A stretch of DNA of 64,000 bases from Roseiarcus sp963836695. Its GTDB lineage: Bacteria; Pseudomonadota; Alphaproteobacteria; Rhizobiales; Beijerinckiaceae. A model generated the notes under the pieces. The model made no database searches. It was not told where the DNA came from and worked only from the letters and a program-made list of their open reading frames with translations. How positions within the stretch are numbered: the first letter of the stretch is position 1; every line of letters starts with the position of its first letter. Below, in pieces: positions 34,718-44,139 of this stretch. The DNA lies in NCBI GenBank assembly GCA_963836695.1, contig CAWIKX010000040.1:1-64000 (forward strand). Direction: 5' to 3'. The position numbers were made by a program, and so were the translations under genes.

Positions 34718-36166
34718 TTGAGCGCAAGCGCCGACATCGTCTGGCTGCGTGACGATTTCCGCCTTGACGACCAGCCGGCGATTCACGCCGCGGCGAAGCA
34801 GCCCACGCTCTTCGTCTATATTCACGATGAGTCCGGCGGGGGCGCGCGTCCCTTGGGCGGCGCGGCGAAATGGCGCCTCGCCGAGTCGCTGACCGCAATG
34901 CAGCTTGCCCTCGCCGCCCGCGGCGCGCGGCTCGATATCGTTAAAGGCCACGCCGAGGAAGCGATCATCCTGATGGCGGGCGCCGCCAACGCAAGCCGTG
35001 TCCTTTGGAGCCTCCGATACGAAGGCGGCGCAAAGGCTCTCGATGAACGCGTCGAGAGAGCGCTCAAGGCGTGCGGGGTCAAAGGGCTGACCTTCAACAG
35101 CCGGCTCATGCGCGAGCCCTCGGAGCTTAGCAAGTCGGACGGCTCGCCAGTCGCGATCTTCAGCGCGTTCTTGCGCCGCCATCGCGCGCTCGGACCCCTG
35201 CCCGCGCCGACCCCGGCGCCCAAACGCCTGACCGCCGCGCCCTGGCCTCATGAGGCGCCTCAGCGCATCTCGATCGATGCTCTGAAGCTCAGGCCCGCCA
35301 GGCCGGACTGGTCCGGCGAACTCAGCCTTGGCGAAACGCCCGGCGAAGCAGGCGCGCTTGCCGCGCTCGAAACTTTCGCCGCTGGAGCGCTGAGATCTTA
35401 CGCGGACGAGCGTGACATGCTTTCGACAGGCGCGGCTTCGCGTCTGTCGGCCAACCTGCGCTTCGGCGAGATCTCGCCGCGCCGCGTCGCGCACGCCGTG
35501 GAGACCGCGGCAGCCGGCGAGCCGGCGCTGGGCGATGCGGCGCACAAATATCTGGCCGAGCTCACCTGGCGCGATTTCGCGACCGCCCTGCTCGACGCTC
35601 ATCCCGATCTCGCGACGCGTCCGCTTCGGCCCGACTTCGAGCGCTTCCCCTGGAGCGAGGAGGAATTTGATTTTCGCGCCTGGGCGCACGGCCAAACCGG
35701 CTATCCGATCGTCGACGCTGGGATGCGGCAGCTATGGCGAACCGGATATCTGCCCAATCGCGCCCGGCTGATCGTCGCTTCGTTTCTCGTCAAGCACCTG
35801 CTGATCGACTGGCGGCGCGGCGAGGCATGGTTCTGGGACACGCTGATCGACGCCGATCCCGCCAACAATCCGCTCAACTGGCAATGGGTCGCCGGTGCCG
35901 GCGTCGATGCGGCTCCCTATTTCCGCATCTTCAATCCGGTGCTGCAGGCGGAAAAGTTCGACCCAGACGGCGCCTATGTGCGCCAATGGGTCCCGGAGCT
36001 CGCTCGTCTCCAGGCGCCTGCAATTCACAGTCCCTGGAAGGTTTCGCGCGACGCGCTTGCGAGCGCGGAAGTGACGCTGGGCGAGACGTATCCGAGGCCG
36101 ATCGTCGAGCATGCCCAAGCCCGCGCCCGAGCGCTCGCGGCTTTCGCCGAGATGCGCGGGCGGTAA
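34718..36166 (+). CDS. phrB: Deoxyribodipyrimidine photolyase
   Basis: A 482-residue photolyase that repairs cyclobutane pyrimidine dimers using blue light. The N-terminal antenna domain starts IVWLRDDFRLDDQPAIHAAA; the FAD domain has TGAASRLSANLRFGEISPRRVAHA, ELTWRDFATALLDAHPDL, TGYPIVDAGMRQLWRTGYLPNRARLIVASFLVKHLLIDWRRGE and DADPANNPLNWQWVAGAGVDAAPYFRIFNP, including the Trp electron-transfer positions. It starts with TTG at 34718. It ends 6 bp from a convergent gene. Confidence 0.95.
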   Translation: MSASADIVWLRDDFRLDDQPAIHAAAKQPTLFVYIHDESGGGARPLGGAAKWRLAESLTAMQLALAARGARLDIVKGHAEEAIILMAGAANASRVLWSLRYEGGAKALDERVERALKACGVKGLTFNSRLMREPSELSKSDGSPVAIFSAFLRRHRALGPLPAPTPAPKRLTAAPWPHEAPQRISIDALKLRPARPDWSGELSLGETPGEAGALAALETFAAGALRSYADERDMLSTGAASRLSANLRFGEISPRRVAHAVETAAAGEPALGDAAHKYLAELTWRDFATALLDAHPDLATRPLRPDFERFPWSEEEFDFRAWAHGQTGYPIVDAGMRQLWRTGYLPNRARLIVASFLVKHLLIDWRRGEAWFWDTLIDADPANNPLNWQWVAGAGVDAAPYFRIFNPVLQAEKFDPDGAYVRQWVPELARLQAPAIHSPWKVSRDALASAEVTLGETYPRPIVEHAQARARALAAFAEMRGR

Positions 36167-36171
36167 AGCGG

Positions 36172-37413
36172 CTAAAGCACAAGCAACTTTTTAACGAGTG
36201 TAAGCACTTCTTTGTAGGGGAGCTTGGTTGCGCCTGCGATTGCGAACGGCACAAGCGCGGCGCCGGCAAGCGGCGCGATCGCCGACCGGCTCATCAAGAA
36301 AATCGACAGCTTGCGCGCCGCGAGGAACTGCGCCGATGGATCCGGGAGAGCGGGCTCAACGGCTTCGGAACCATCGTTAGCGGCTAAGTTGCGACCGATG
36401 AGAGCTCGCTCTGCCGCGCGATGGCAGCGAGTCGCCTGCGCCCCGAAGACCTCGACCGATCTCTCCCTCAACTTCGCCAAAGGCTGCGAGAACGCCAGCA
36501 ATGGAAAGGCGAAAAAAGCAAACACAATCGCTAGCCACGCGGTGATGATGTAGCCGAAGGTCACGGAGGAAATGTTGGCTTCAAAAACGTGCCTGACGAC
36601 TGTGATCGCGAGCGCCGAGCTCATCCCAAAGACGAACATTGAATAGGCGTTTGGATATTCGGCCAGGAAGGCCAAGCCTCCCTTGCCGTCTGGGTGGGTC
36701 ACAACGAGCCTGAGCTCGAGCGCGGCAATGCGCCAGAGCAGCATCGCCCAGACGATATAGCGCCAGAGGCCGCGAAAGAGCAGAAAGTAGAAAAGCGGTG
36801 CGCTGCAGATCACGCTCCACCAACCGGCAAGCGTCACATGGGCGCTCTCGCCCGCGACCTGAACGGCCCAGCTCAAGTCGCCCGAAGTTGTGAGACGGGC
36901 GAGCCACACCAGCGTCCCGGCGATCGCGAGGCCAAGACAGATGATTTCGGCCGCTCGCGAGTCGCGCAGTCTCAGCGCCCTCACCACCGCGTTGGCCGCC
37001 GCTTCGAAAGAGTCCGGCGCGATGATCGGCGCGCGCACGAGCTGGCCGAGCTTGCCGTTAAGGCCATATTCGACCTGCTGCTCAGCAAGAACGAAAAGCG
37101 CGATCGCGACGAAGAACCGCGCCCAGGCCCCGAAATCGAGCAAATACGGGCGGCCACCCGTCAGCGTGAACGCGTCTCCGCTTATGAGGCTTAGGAGGAA
37201 CGGAACGCCCCACGCGAGCGCGACGAACATCGCTGCGCGTCGACCTGCCAGCAGTGCATCCTCGCGGAGCAGGCCCAACCGTCGCTGCAACTCGAAGAAC
37301 GGTCCGCCATGCGAGGCGAGATAGTCCCCAATCCGGCGCGCTTCATCACCGTCGAATTCGTGGATCTGAGCGATTTCTCCGCCCGACGCCGCTTCCGCCA
37401 TCCGCCCCCCCAT
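36172..37413 (-). CDS. Multi-pass membrane protein of unknown function
   Basis: About 413 residues from ATG 37413 (MGGRMAEAASGGEIAQ); a further ATG lies four codons later. Roughly seven hydrophobic segments are seen, e.g. AAMFVALAWGVPFLLSLI, WARFFVAIALFVLAEQQVEYG, IICLGLAIAGTLVWLARL and FGYIITAWLAIVFAFFAFPLLAF. VRAPIIAPDSFEAAANAVVRALRLRDS and WRIAALELRLVVTHPDGKGGLAFL are polar loops I recall from a conserved but uncharacterised proteobacterial family. No enzymatic motif is seen. Confidence 0.75.
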   Translation of the reverse strand: MGGRMAEAASGGEIAQIHEFDGDEARRIGDYLASHGGPFFELQRRLGLLREDALLAGRRAAMFVALAWGVPFLLSLISGDAFTLTGGRPYLLDFGAWARFFVAIALFVLAEQQVEYGLNGKLGQLVRAPIIAPDSFEAAANAVVRALRLRDSRAAEIICLGLAIAGTLVWLARLTTSGDLSWAVQVAGESAHVTLAGWWSVICSAPLFYFLLFRGLWRYIVWAMLLWRIAALELRLVVTHPDGKGGLAFLAEYPNAYSMFVFGMSSALAITVVRHVFEANISSVTFGYIITAWLAIVFAFFAFPLLAFSQPLAKLRERSVEVFGAQATRCHRAAERALIGRNLAANDGSEAVEPALPDPSAQFLAARKLSIFLMSRSAIAPLAGAALVPFAIAGATKLPYKEVLTLVKKLLVL

Positions 37414-37522
37414 TGCGCCCGGCGGCAACCCTTCCTGAGAATCGCACGGCGCGCGTATTCCGTCATCGCCGCACTGGGCCTTTCGCGCAAGGGAAGTGTT
37501 GAAACGACGCGCGACGGCGCCC

Positions 37523-38218
37523 CTACCCTAGCTCGCTCACCTGCCCGTCGCGGATGGTGACCCGGCGGTCCATGCGGGCGGCGAGGTCCATGTTGTGGGT
37601 GGCTACCAGCGCCGCGAGGCCGCTCGCCCTGACCAGCGCCGCAAGCGTGCCGAAGACGTGGTCGGCGGTCTTCGGATCGAGATTTCCGGTCGGCTCATCG
37701 GCGAGCAACACGCGCGGGCCGTTGGCGACTGCGCGGGCGATGGCGACGCGCTGCTGCTCTCCCCCGGACAATTCCGCCGGACGATGGCTCTCTCGCGCAG
37801 CGAGACCGAGGTAGCCAAGGAGCTCTCTCGCGCGCGCGGCTGCCTGGGCGCGCGGCAGTCCCGCGATCATCTGCGGCAGGACGAGGTTCTCGAGCGCCGA
37901 GAACTCCGGCAAGAGGTGATGGAACTGGTAGACGAAGCCGATTTCCGTGCGTCTCAGCGCCGTCCGCTTGTCGTCGCTCATGGTAGAGGTCGGGGCGCCG
38001 CCGATCGTGACTTCACCGGCGTCTGGACGCTCTAAAAGGCCGGCCAGATGCAGAAGCGTCGACTTTCCCGCGCCTGACGGGGCGATGAGCGCCACCGACT
38101 GACCCGGCGACAGTTCGAACGAAGCGCCGTTCAGAACCTCGACCGTGGTGTCGCCGCGCCCGTATCGGCGCTCCACTGCATCGAGCGAAAGCGCAGCGAT
38201 CCGAGGCTGGTTATTCAT
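37523..38218 (-). CDS. lolD: Lipoprotein-releasing ABC transporter ATP-binding protein LolD
   Basis: A 231-residue ATPase. Walker A is APSGAGKSTLLH, the Q-loop FVYQFHHLLPEFSALEN (the H-LLPEFSALEN motif is LolD-like), signature LSGGEQQRVAIARA, Walker B VLLADEPTGNLD, and H-loop VATHN. It powers release of lipoproteins from the inner membrane to LolA. It overlaps the upstream lolC by 8 bases. Confidence 0.93.
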   Translation of the reverse strand: MNNQPRIAALSLDAVERRYGRGDTTVEVLNGASFELSPGQSVALIAPSGAGKSTLLHLAGLLERPDAGEVTIGGAPTSTMSDDKRTALRRTEIGFVYQFHHLLPEFSALENLVLPQMIAGLPRAQAAARARELLGYLGLAARESHRPAELSGGEQQRVAIARAVANGPRVLLADEPTGNLDPKTADHVFGTLAALVRASGLAALVATHNMDLAARMDRRVTIRDGQVSELG

Positions 38219-39509
38219 AACGCAGCGCCTCGACCGGATCGAGCCTAGCCGCGCGCCACGAAGGATAAATCGTCGCCGCGAGCGACAGGATGAGCGCCAT
38301 CGCGACCACGGCGAGAACATCGCGCGGTTCAACCCGCGATGGCAGTTGCGAGAGGAAATAAAATTCGGAAGGAAAGAGATTCTCGCCGGTGAGCCAGCTC
38401 AAGAACTTGCGGATGGGCTCGACGTTGTACGCGACGAGGAGCCCGAGCGCGAGACCGACGGCTGTGCCGAGAAATCCGATGGTCGCGCCGGTGATGAGAA
38501 AGATGCGCATGATGGCGCCGCGCGTCGCGCCCATCGTGCGCAGGACGGCGATGGCGCGCGCCTTGTCCTGCACGAGCATGATGAGGCCGGAGATGATGTT
38601 GAGCGCAGCAACCAGCACGATCAGCGTCAGTATGGCGAACATGACGTTGCTCTCGACGGCGAGCACATCGAAGAAGCTTTTATTGAGCTGGCGCCAGTCC
38701 GTGTCGATCATCGGGCGTCCTTGGGCCGGCTCGATTGAGCGCCGCATCGCGTCCATATTGTCGGGATCGGAGACATAGACCTCGATGACGCTCGCCTGAC
38801 CGTCCTGATTGAAGAAGGTCTGCGCCTCCGGCAGCGGCATGAAAATGAAGGTGTTGTCGAAGGTCGACATGCCGATCTGAAAGATGGCCGCAACCGTATA
38901 GGTCTTCATGCGCGGCGTAACGCCGAACGGAGTCTCCGCGCCATGCGGCGCCATGATGGTGATCTTGTCGCCCGACCTCAGGCTCAAATGTTCGGCAAGC
39001 TTGGAGCCGACCGCCACGCCCTGGCCGGAGTCAAACCCGTCGAGCGAGCCCTGAATGATGTGGCCCTCGACACCCGGCAGGCGCTTAAGATCGGCGCCGC
39101 GAATGCCGCGCACCAGCGCGCCCGACGAGCCATAAGGGGAGCTTGCGAACGCCTGGCCCTCGACCAGCGGCAGCGCCAAAGTGACGCCGGGAACCTTGCT
39201 CACCCGCGCGGTCACCGCATCGTAATCGGTGAGCGGCGTCTCGACCCCTTGCAGGAACATGTGGCCGTTGAGGCCGATCATCTTGTCCATGAGGTCGTAG
39301 CGGAAGCCGTTCATCACCGCCATGACGACAATGAGCGCCGCGACGCCGAGCACAATGCCAAGGAACGAGAAGCCGGCGATGACCGAGATCGAGCGCTGGG
39401 CGTTGCGCGCGCGAAGATAGCGAAAGGCGACCATCCACTCGAAGGGTGAAAACGCCCTCGCGGCGGGCGCCGTCTGGGGAGCGGCCGCCTCAACCGCGAC
39501 AGAGGTCAA
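38211..39509 (-). CDS. lolC: Lipoprotein-releasing ABC transporter permease LolC/LolE
   Basis: A 432-residue permease with an N-terminal transmembrane segment (RSISVIAGFSFLGIVLGVAALIVVMAVMNGF), a large periplasmic domain, and three C-terminal segments (ILTLIVLVAALNIISGLIMLVQDKARAIAVLRTMGAT; IFLITGATIGFLGTAVGLALGL; VLAVVAMALILSLAATIYPSWRAARLDPVEALRYE). The coupling region and DPVEALRYE end are diagnostic. Alphaproteobacteria usually have one such subunit. It starts with TTG 39509 and is the first gene of lolCD. Confidence 0.93.
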   Translation of the reverse strand: MTSVAVEAAAPQTAPAARAFSPFEWMVAFRYLRARNAQRSISVIAGFSFLGIVLGVAALIVVMAVMNGFRYDLMDKMIGLNGHMFLQGVETPLTDYDAVTARVSKVPGVTLALPLVEGQAFASSPYGSSGALVRGIRGADLKRLPGVEGHIIQGSLDGFDSGQGVAVGSKLAEHLSLRSGDKITIMAPHGAETPFGVTPRMKTYTVAAIFQIGMSTFDNTFIFMPLPEAQTFFNQDGQASVIEVYVSDPDNMDAMRRSIEPAQGRPMIDTDWRQLNKSFFDVLAVESNVMFAILTLIVLVAALNIISGLIMLVQDKARAIAVLRTMGATRGAIMRIFLITGATIGFLGTAVGLALGLLVAYNVEPIRKFLSWLTGENLFPSEFYFLSQLPSRVEPRDVLAVVAMALILSLAATIYPSWRAARLDPVEALRYE

Positions 39510-39547
39510 AGCTGGACCTCGTGGCGAAGCGCCATAGCCGCGAATCC

Positions 39548-39706
39548 GTCATGGCCGGGCTTGACCCGGCCATCCACGCGGTGGCGAGCATCTCCCGTGG
39601 ACGAAGCGCGCCAAGTCCAACCGACTTTCAATGCACCCCGTTCCAGCCCCTGCGACGCTCGGCCTGCGCGCTCCCCGTGGATGGCCGGGTCAAGCCCGGC
39701 CATGAC
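39548..39706. repeat. Palindromic repeat pair (REP doublet) between lolC and proS
   Basis: Two 31-bp arms, 39548-39578 and 39676-39706, are exact inverted copies. Each arm is itself a palindrome built on ATGGCCGGG-CTTGA-CCCGGCCAT. The 97-bp spacer is non-coding. This class of GGCCGGG/CCCGGCC repeat is common in Hyphomicrobiales. Confidence 0.8.
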
Positions 39707-39738
39707 ACGAGGAACCCCGCCGAATGCGGCGCGCTTCT

Positions 39739-41067
39739 TCACGCCTGTCCGCCAAGTTTCGCGATCGCTGCATCGACGCTAACCAGCTCGCGCTCGTCGC
39801 CGCGCCGGTTCTTGAGCTCGACCTTGCCCTCGGCGAGGCTCTTCGGACCGACAATAACCTGACGGGGCGCGCCGACCAGGTCCATAGCGGCGAATTTCGC
39901 GCCCGGCCGCTCGTCGCGGTCGTCATAAAGCACGTCGACGCTCTCTTTGGCGAGCGACGCATAGATCCGGCCGCAGGCCCCGTCGCAGGCGGCGTCGCCG
40001 ACCTTCAGGTTGATGAGCCCGACGCGGAACGGCGCAGCGGCCTCGGGCCAGATCGGGCCGTTCTCATCATGGTTGGCCTCGATCAGCGCGGCGGCGAGCC
40101 GCGTCGGGCCGATACCGTACGAGCCCATATGCACAGGCTGCTCCTTGCCGTCCGGTCCGTTGACGACCGCCTTCATGGGAGCGGAATATTTGGTTCCGAA
40201 GTAGAAAATATGGCCGATCTCGATCCCGCGGGCGGAAATCCGGTCCTTCGGATCGAGTTTCTCGAAGGCCGCCTCATCGTGCTTGTCGGATGTGGCGGCG
40301 TAGAGCGAGGTCCACTTGTCGACAACCCCCTGCATGGTCTCGGCATTGTCGAACGCGATGTCCTCCGACGGCGTTTGAAACGACAGATAGTCGCGGTGGC
40401 AGAACACCTCGCTCTCACCGGTCGACGCCAGAATGATGAATTCGTGGGAGAGGTCGCCGCCGATCGGACCGGATTCCGCCCGCATCGGGATCGCGGTGAG
40501 GCCGAACCGTGCGAACGTGCGCAAGTAAGCAGTGAACTCCTTGTTGTAGGAATGGCGGGCGCCGGCCAGATCGAGGTCGAAAGTGTAAGCGTCCTTCATG
40601 AGAAATTCGCGTGAGCGCATGACGCCGAAGCGCGGCCTTACTTCGTCGCGGAACTTCCACTGGATGTGGTAGAGATTGAGCGGCAGGTCCTTGTAGGAGC
40701 GCACCGAGGCGCGGAAAATCTCGGTAATCATCTCCTCGTTGGTCGGTCCGTACAACATGTCGCGATCATGCCGGTCGCGAATGCGCAGCATTTCTTTGCC
40801 GTAATCGTCATAGCGCCCGCTCTCGCGCCAGAGGTCCGCCGACTGGATGGTCGGCATCAAGACTTCGATCGCCCCGGCGCGGTTCTGCTCCTCCCGGATG
40901 ATTGCGCAGATCTTGTGCAACACCCGGACGCCGAGCGGCAGCCAGGCGTAGCTGCCGGCCGCCTCCTGGCGGATCATGCCGGCGCGCAACATCAGCCGAT
41001 GCGAGACGATTTCAGCCTCTTTCGGCGTCTCCTTGAGGATCGGCAGGAAATAGCGGGAAAGACGCAT
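39739..41067 (-). CDS. proS: Prolyl-tRNA synthetase (short alphaproteobacterial form)
   Basis: A 442-residue class II synthetase lacking the usual editing insertion, as in alphaproteobacteria. Motif 1: GSYAWLPLGVRVLHKICAIIREEQNRAGAIEVLMPTIQ; motif 2: LNLYHIQWKFRDEVRPRFGVMRSREFLMKDAYTFD; motif 3: VHMGSYGIGPTRLAAALIEAN. The anticodon-binding domain begins VGLINLKVGD. The gene is complete and lies upstream of lolCD in the same direction, as is usual. Confidence 0.95.
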   Translation of the reverse strand: MRLSRYFLPILKETPKEAEIVSHRLMLRAGMIRQEAAGSYAWLPLGVRVLHKICAIIREEQNRAGAIEVLMPTIQSADLWRESGRYDDYGKEMLRIRDRHDRDMLYGPTNEEMITEIFRASVRSYKDLPLNLYHIQWKFRDEVRPRFGVMRSREFLMKDAYTFDLDLAGARHSYNKEFTAYLRTFARFGLTAIPMRAESGPIGGDLSHEFIILASTGESEVFCHRDYLSFQTPSEDIAFDNAETMQGVVDKWTSLYAATSDKHDEAAFEKLDPKDRISARGIEIGHIFYFGTKYSAPMKAVVNGPDGKEQPVHMGSYGIGPTRLAAALIEANHDENGPIWPEAAAPFRVGLINLKVGDAACDGACGRIYASLAKESVDVLYDDRDERPGAKFAAMDLVGAPRQVIVGPKSLAEGKVELKNRRGDERELVSVDAAIAKLGGQA

Positions 41068-41370
41068 GACAATTCCAACGCGTTCGATTCGACGGGGATC
41101 GGGCGCACCTATTGACCGCTATGGAACCGGTTGACAAGCTTGATTCGGCGGCCATCCGCGCGAGGTAGGGCCGCTTCCGCTCTTGCTCTTTTCGATCCGG
41201 CCAGCCGAGGCGCTGATCGGCGCTGCGCATCAGGTTCAACGCGGCCATGTCGCGAATCCAGCATTTGCCGCTAACGTCGCTCGATTGCCTCGTCGCCTAG
41301 ACGGTGTCGGCCTCGATCACCCGCCCGAGCCCTGTCGCGACCCCCACCGGAGGCGAGCGCGACAGCCGAT
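41068..41370. other. Intergenic stretch without a recognisable gene
   Basis: This 300-base region upstream of proS must hold the proS promoter. Short frames on both strands lack family motifs. No hairpin-U-tract structure is visible after the VgrG-like fragment. Confidence 0.3.
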
Positions 41371-41946
41371 TCAGTTTTGAAGGATTTTTTGTCCCCTGAT
41401 GATGACGTCCCCTGACGCCTTGATGGTTATCTGGTTGCCTTCGATCGAAATATCGCCATTCTTCTTCATGGTGATCGTCGCCAAGCCAGTCTTCAGCACG
41501 ATCTGATCGCCGGCCGAAATCGTAATCGTCTTGCCGACCTCCAGCGTCTCGTTATCCCCCACACTGCTCGAGCGATCCTTGCCGATCGACGTCGTCTCGC
41601 TCCCCGCCACATCGATCGACTGGTCCTTGCCCACGCTGATCGACTGCGCGGCGCCAATCGAAATCGTGCGCGACGCGCCGACGGTGATCGCCTCCCCTGC
41701 TCCCACCGTATGGGTCCGCGCAGCGCCGACGGTCAGCTCCTCGCTCAGACCCACCGTATGGGCGCGATTCGTGCCGACTATGACCGTCTCGTTCCCTTGG
41801 ACAGTTTCCGTACGGTTCTTGTCGAGGGTGATCGTTTCGTTCCCTTGGACCGTCTCTGTGCGGTCCTTGTCGATTGTGATCGTCTCGTTCCCTCGGACCG
41901 TCTCTGCGCGGTCCTGATCAACGGTGATCGTCAGGCCCACTGTCAT
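41371..41946 (-). CDS. Orphan VgrG C-terminal beta-helix (spike) protein
   Basis: A 191-residue protein made of about ten short repeats of the type R-(T)-E-T-V-x-G-N-E-T-I-T-V (e.g. DRTETVQGNETITLDKNRTE), ending TITISAGDQIVLKTGLATITMKKNGDISIEGN and GDVIIRGQKILQN. This is the C-terminal DUF2345/gp5-like needle of type VI secretion VgrG proteins, but the gp27/gp5 domains are missing. GGGAGG lies five bases before ATG 41946, so it may be expressed on its own. No other type VI genes are near. It could be a truncated VgrG or a stand-alone spike tip. Confidence 0.75.
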   Translation of the reverse strand: MTVGLTITVDQDRAETVRGNETITIDKDRTETVQGNETITLDKNRTETVQGNETVIVGTNRAHTVGLSEELTVGAARTHTVGAGEAITVGASRTISIGAAQSISVGKDQSIDVAGSETTSIGKDRSSSVGDNETLEVGKTITISAGDQIVLKTGLATITMKKNGDISIEGNQITIKASGDVIIRGQKILQN

Positions 41947-42234
41947 CGATCCCTCCCTGGTCCAGCCTCCACTCTTCAGTAGACGCTGGCGCGGCCGATG
42001 CCCAGCTGACCCGCCGCTTCGCCCGAGTTTGCGGGATTACAATGCTGCCGATGTGCGCGATTTCACAGGCGTGAGCTTCGGCCTCGCAGTGTTACCCCCT
42101 TACCGACGCCGGTTACTTTCCAGCGTGGCGCTCGATCAGAGCGGCGACACCGTCGGGGTTGTCCTCGACCAGATAGTGACTATAAACTTCTTACATGCTG
42201 GGTAAATTGCCTGCGCGGGTCCGGGGGGTCAATT

Positions 42235-43221
42235 ATGAAGCCGACTTTTCAGCAAAACATCCTTGCGTCTAGTCTGTTTGCGGTCCTGCTTGCGTCCCTC
42301 TCCCCCGGCGCCGCGCGCGCGGCAGCGACAATCTTTGTAACGAACAACAGTTCGGGGACAAACACGGTCGGCGCGTACACCACCTCTGGCGCGACACTGA
42401 ACCCCGCCCTGGTCTCGGACGTAAACGCTCCTTGGGGCGTCGTGGTCGCGGGGCCCGTCCTGTTTGTCGTAAGCAAAGGGGCTGGTGCGATCGGCGAATA
42501 CGCCACCTCCGGGACGACTGTGGATGCTGCGCTGATCACGGGGCTGAATCAGCCTTCCAATATTGCACTGTCGGGCGCCAATCTGTTCGTCACGAATAAC
42601 GGCGCCGGCACGATCGGTGAATACACTGTTTTCGGGGACACGATGAACGCCGCGCTGATCTCGGGGCTCGAGGCTCCAACAGGCATTGCCGTGTCGGGCA
42701 GCGATCTGTTCGTCGCGAACGCGAATGGTACAATCGGCGAATATACCACCTCCGGCATGAAGGTGAACGCTTCGCTGATCTCGGGGCTCATTGCTCCGAG
42801 CGGCATCGCCGTGTCAGGCTCCGATCTGTTCGTCACGGACCTCCAGGCTGGCACGATCGGCGAATACACCACTTCCGGAGGGACTGTTAACGCCGCGCTG
42901 ATCTCAGGGCTCGAGGCGCCAACAGGCATTGCCGTGTCGGGCGGCGATCTGTTCGTCACTAACCTCAACACTGGCACGATCGGCGAATACACCACTTCCG
43001 GGGAGACAGTGAACGCCGCGCTGATATCGGGGCTAAGCCTCCCCGCGGGTATCGCGATTAGCAGTGGGGTTGGTTCTAGTGTGCCCGAAGCCTCGACTTG
43101 GGTCATGGCCCTGACCGGCTTCGCGGCCCTCGGCTTTGTTGGCGTCCGCGGGAGGCGGTCCGAAGTCGGGCGACGCCGTTCCTTAGCCGGAGGCCTGGGA
43201 ATCGCAACCCGCGCAATCTAG
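42235..43221 (+). CDS. Exported repeat (beta-propeller-like) protein with PEP-CTERM signal
   Basis: A 328-residue protein: signal peptide (SLFAVLLASLSPGAARA), then about six repeats of roughly 45 residues, each with GxIAVSGxDLFVTN, GTIGEYTTSG and VNAALISGL, consistent with NHL-like propeller blades. The C-terminus VPEASTWVMALTGFAALGFVGVRGRR is a PEP-CTERM signal (with PEAS instead of PEPS). It is probably exposed on the surface after exosortase processing. The repeats are also strong at DNA level (period about 138 bp at 42590-43030). Confidence 0.85.
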   Translation: MKPTFQQNILASSLFAVLLASLSPGAARAAATIFVTNNSSGTNTVGAYTTSGATLNPALVSDVNAPWGVVVAGPVLFVVSKGAGAIGEYATSGTTVDAALITGLNQPSNIALSGANLFVTNNGAGTIGEYTVFGDTMNAALISGLEAPTGIAVSGSDLFVANANGTIGEYTTSGMKVNASLISGLIAPSGIAVSGSDLFVTDLQAGTIGEYTTSGGTVNAALISGLEAPTGIAVSGGDLFVTNLNTGTIGEYTTSGETVNAALISGLSLPAGIAISSGVGSSVPEASTWVMALTGFAALGFVGVRGRRSEVGRRRSLAGGLGIATRAI

Positions 43222-43303
43222 CGTGAAAGGAAAGTTTCGGCTGGAGACCGAAGATGTCGATTATTTTATCAACGTTCGGTTTCTCCAACACAAGGTCGGC
43301 AGC

Positions 43304-44023
43304 TCAGGCTATTGGTCGTTCGCCTGTCCCGCTTTCCCGCGAGAACACCGTTAGGCGGAGGGTTCTGCGCGTTCGGAATCCAAGCCGCTCGTAAAGTGCG
43401 ATGGCGGGATTGTCGGTGAACACGTGCAGGAAGGGCGCCGCGCCCTCCTCGTGAAGCTTGCGGATGAGCCAAGCGACGAGAAACGCGGCGTAGCCTTTGC
43501 CGCGATACTCTGGACTAACGCAGACCGCGCTGATCTCAACCGCGCGATCGAGCCGCATGCGCTCGCCAGCCATGGCGGCGAGCGCGCCATCGACCCGAAC
43601 GCCAATGTATTGACCAAGCTCGTGCGTGCGCGGACCAAACGGGCCGGGCTGAGTCTGCTCCGTAAGACGCAGCATCTCGGGGACGTCGCTTGCGCCGAGA
43701 ACGATCGGCGCGGGACCCCTCCGAAGCGGTGGCGTCACCCCGTCAGCGACCATCTGCAGGATCGGCGCTTCCCGCACGATTTCGAGGCCCGGAAAAGGCT
43801 TGAGCTTGTCAACCGTGACCAAGGCGACGCGCCCGTCCTGCGGAATGAGGGCGCATAGGGCCGCAAACGCTTCGGGCAACTCGTCAGCCGTCGCCCCGAA
43901 GGGCGCGATGTCGGACGGAAAACGGAGCGCGACCGCCCCTCCTTCGGCAAACTGGCGGTCGCCGGTTGTGAGCGCCGACCAGACGGGACGATTGAGGGCT
44001 TTTTCCTGCGCGGCGCTCAGCAT
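43304..44023 (-). CDS. GNAT family N-acetyltransferase (FR47-like)
   Basis: A 239-residue protein. The C-terminal GNAT fold has AVEISAVCVSPEYRGKGYAAFLVAWLIRKL (acetyl-CoA pyrophosphate loop R-x-x-G-x-G-x-A) and LHVFTDNPAIALYERLGFRTRR. The N-terminal half (FAALCALIPQDGRVALVTVD) is a second, degenerate GNAT half, typical of FR47-type proteins. The substrate is unknown. Confidence 0.88.
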   Translation of the reverse strand: MLSAAQEKALNRPVWSALTTGDRQFAEGGAVALRFPSDIAPFGATADELPEAFAALCALIPQDGRVALVTVDKLKPFPGLEIVREAPILQMVADGVTPPLRRGPAPIVLGASDVPEMLRLTEQTQPGPFGPRTHELGQYIGVRVDGALAAMAGERMRLDRAVEISAVCVSPEYRGKGYAAFLVAWLIRKLHEEGAAPFLHVFTDNPAIALYERLGFRTRRTLRLTVFSRESGTGERPIA

Positions 44024-44139
44024 GGCGGGCTCATTGAACAGGTGCGCGCATTCGAGCCCACTTTGAGGATGATGCGGACGGACGACCGACCGTCCGTTGC
44101 GTTTCGAGCGCCGAACACGGACTTACTGCGGGCGACTGG

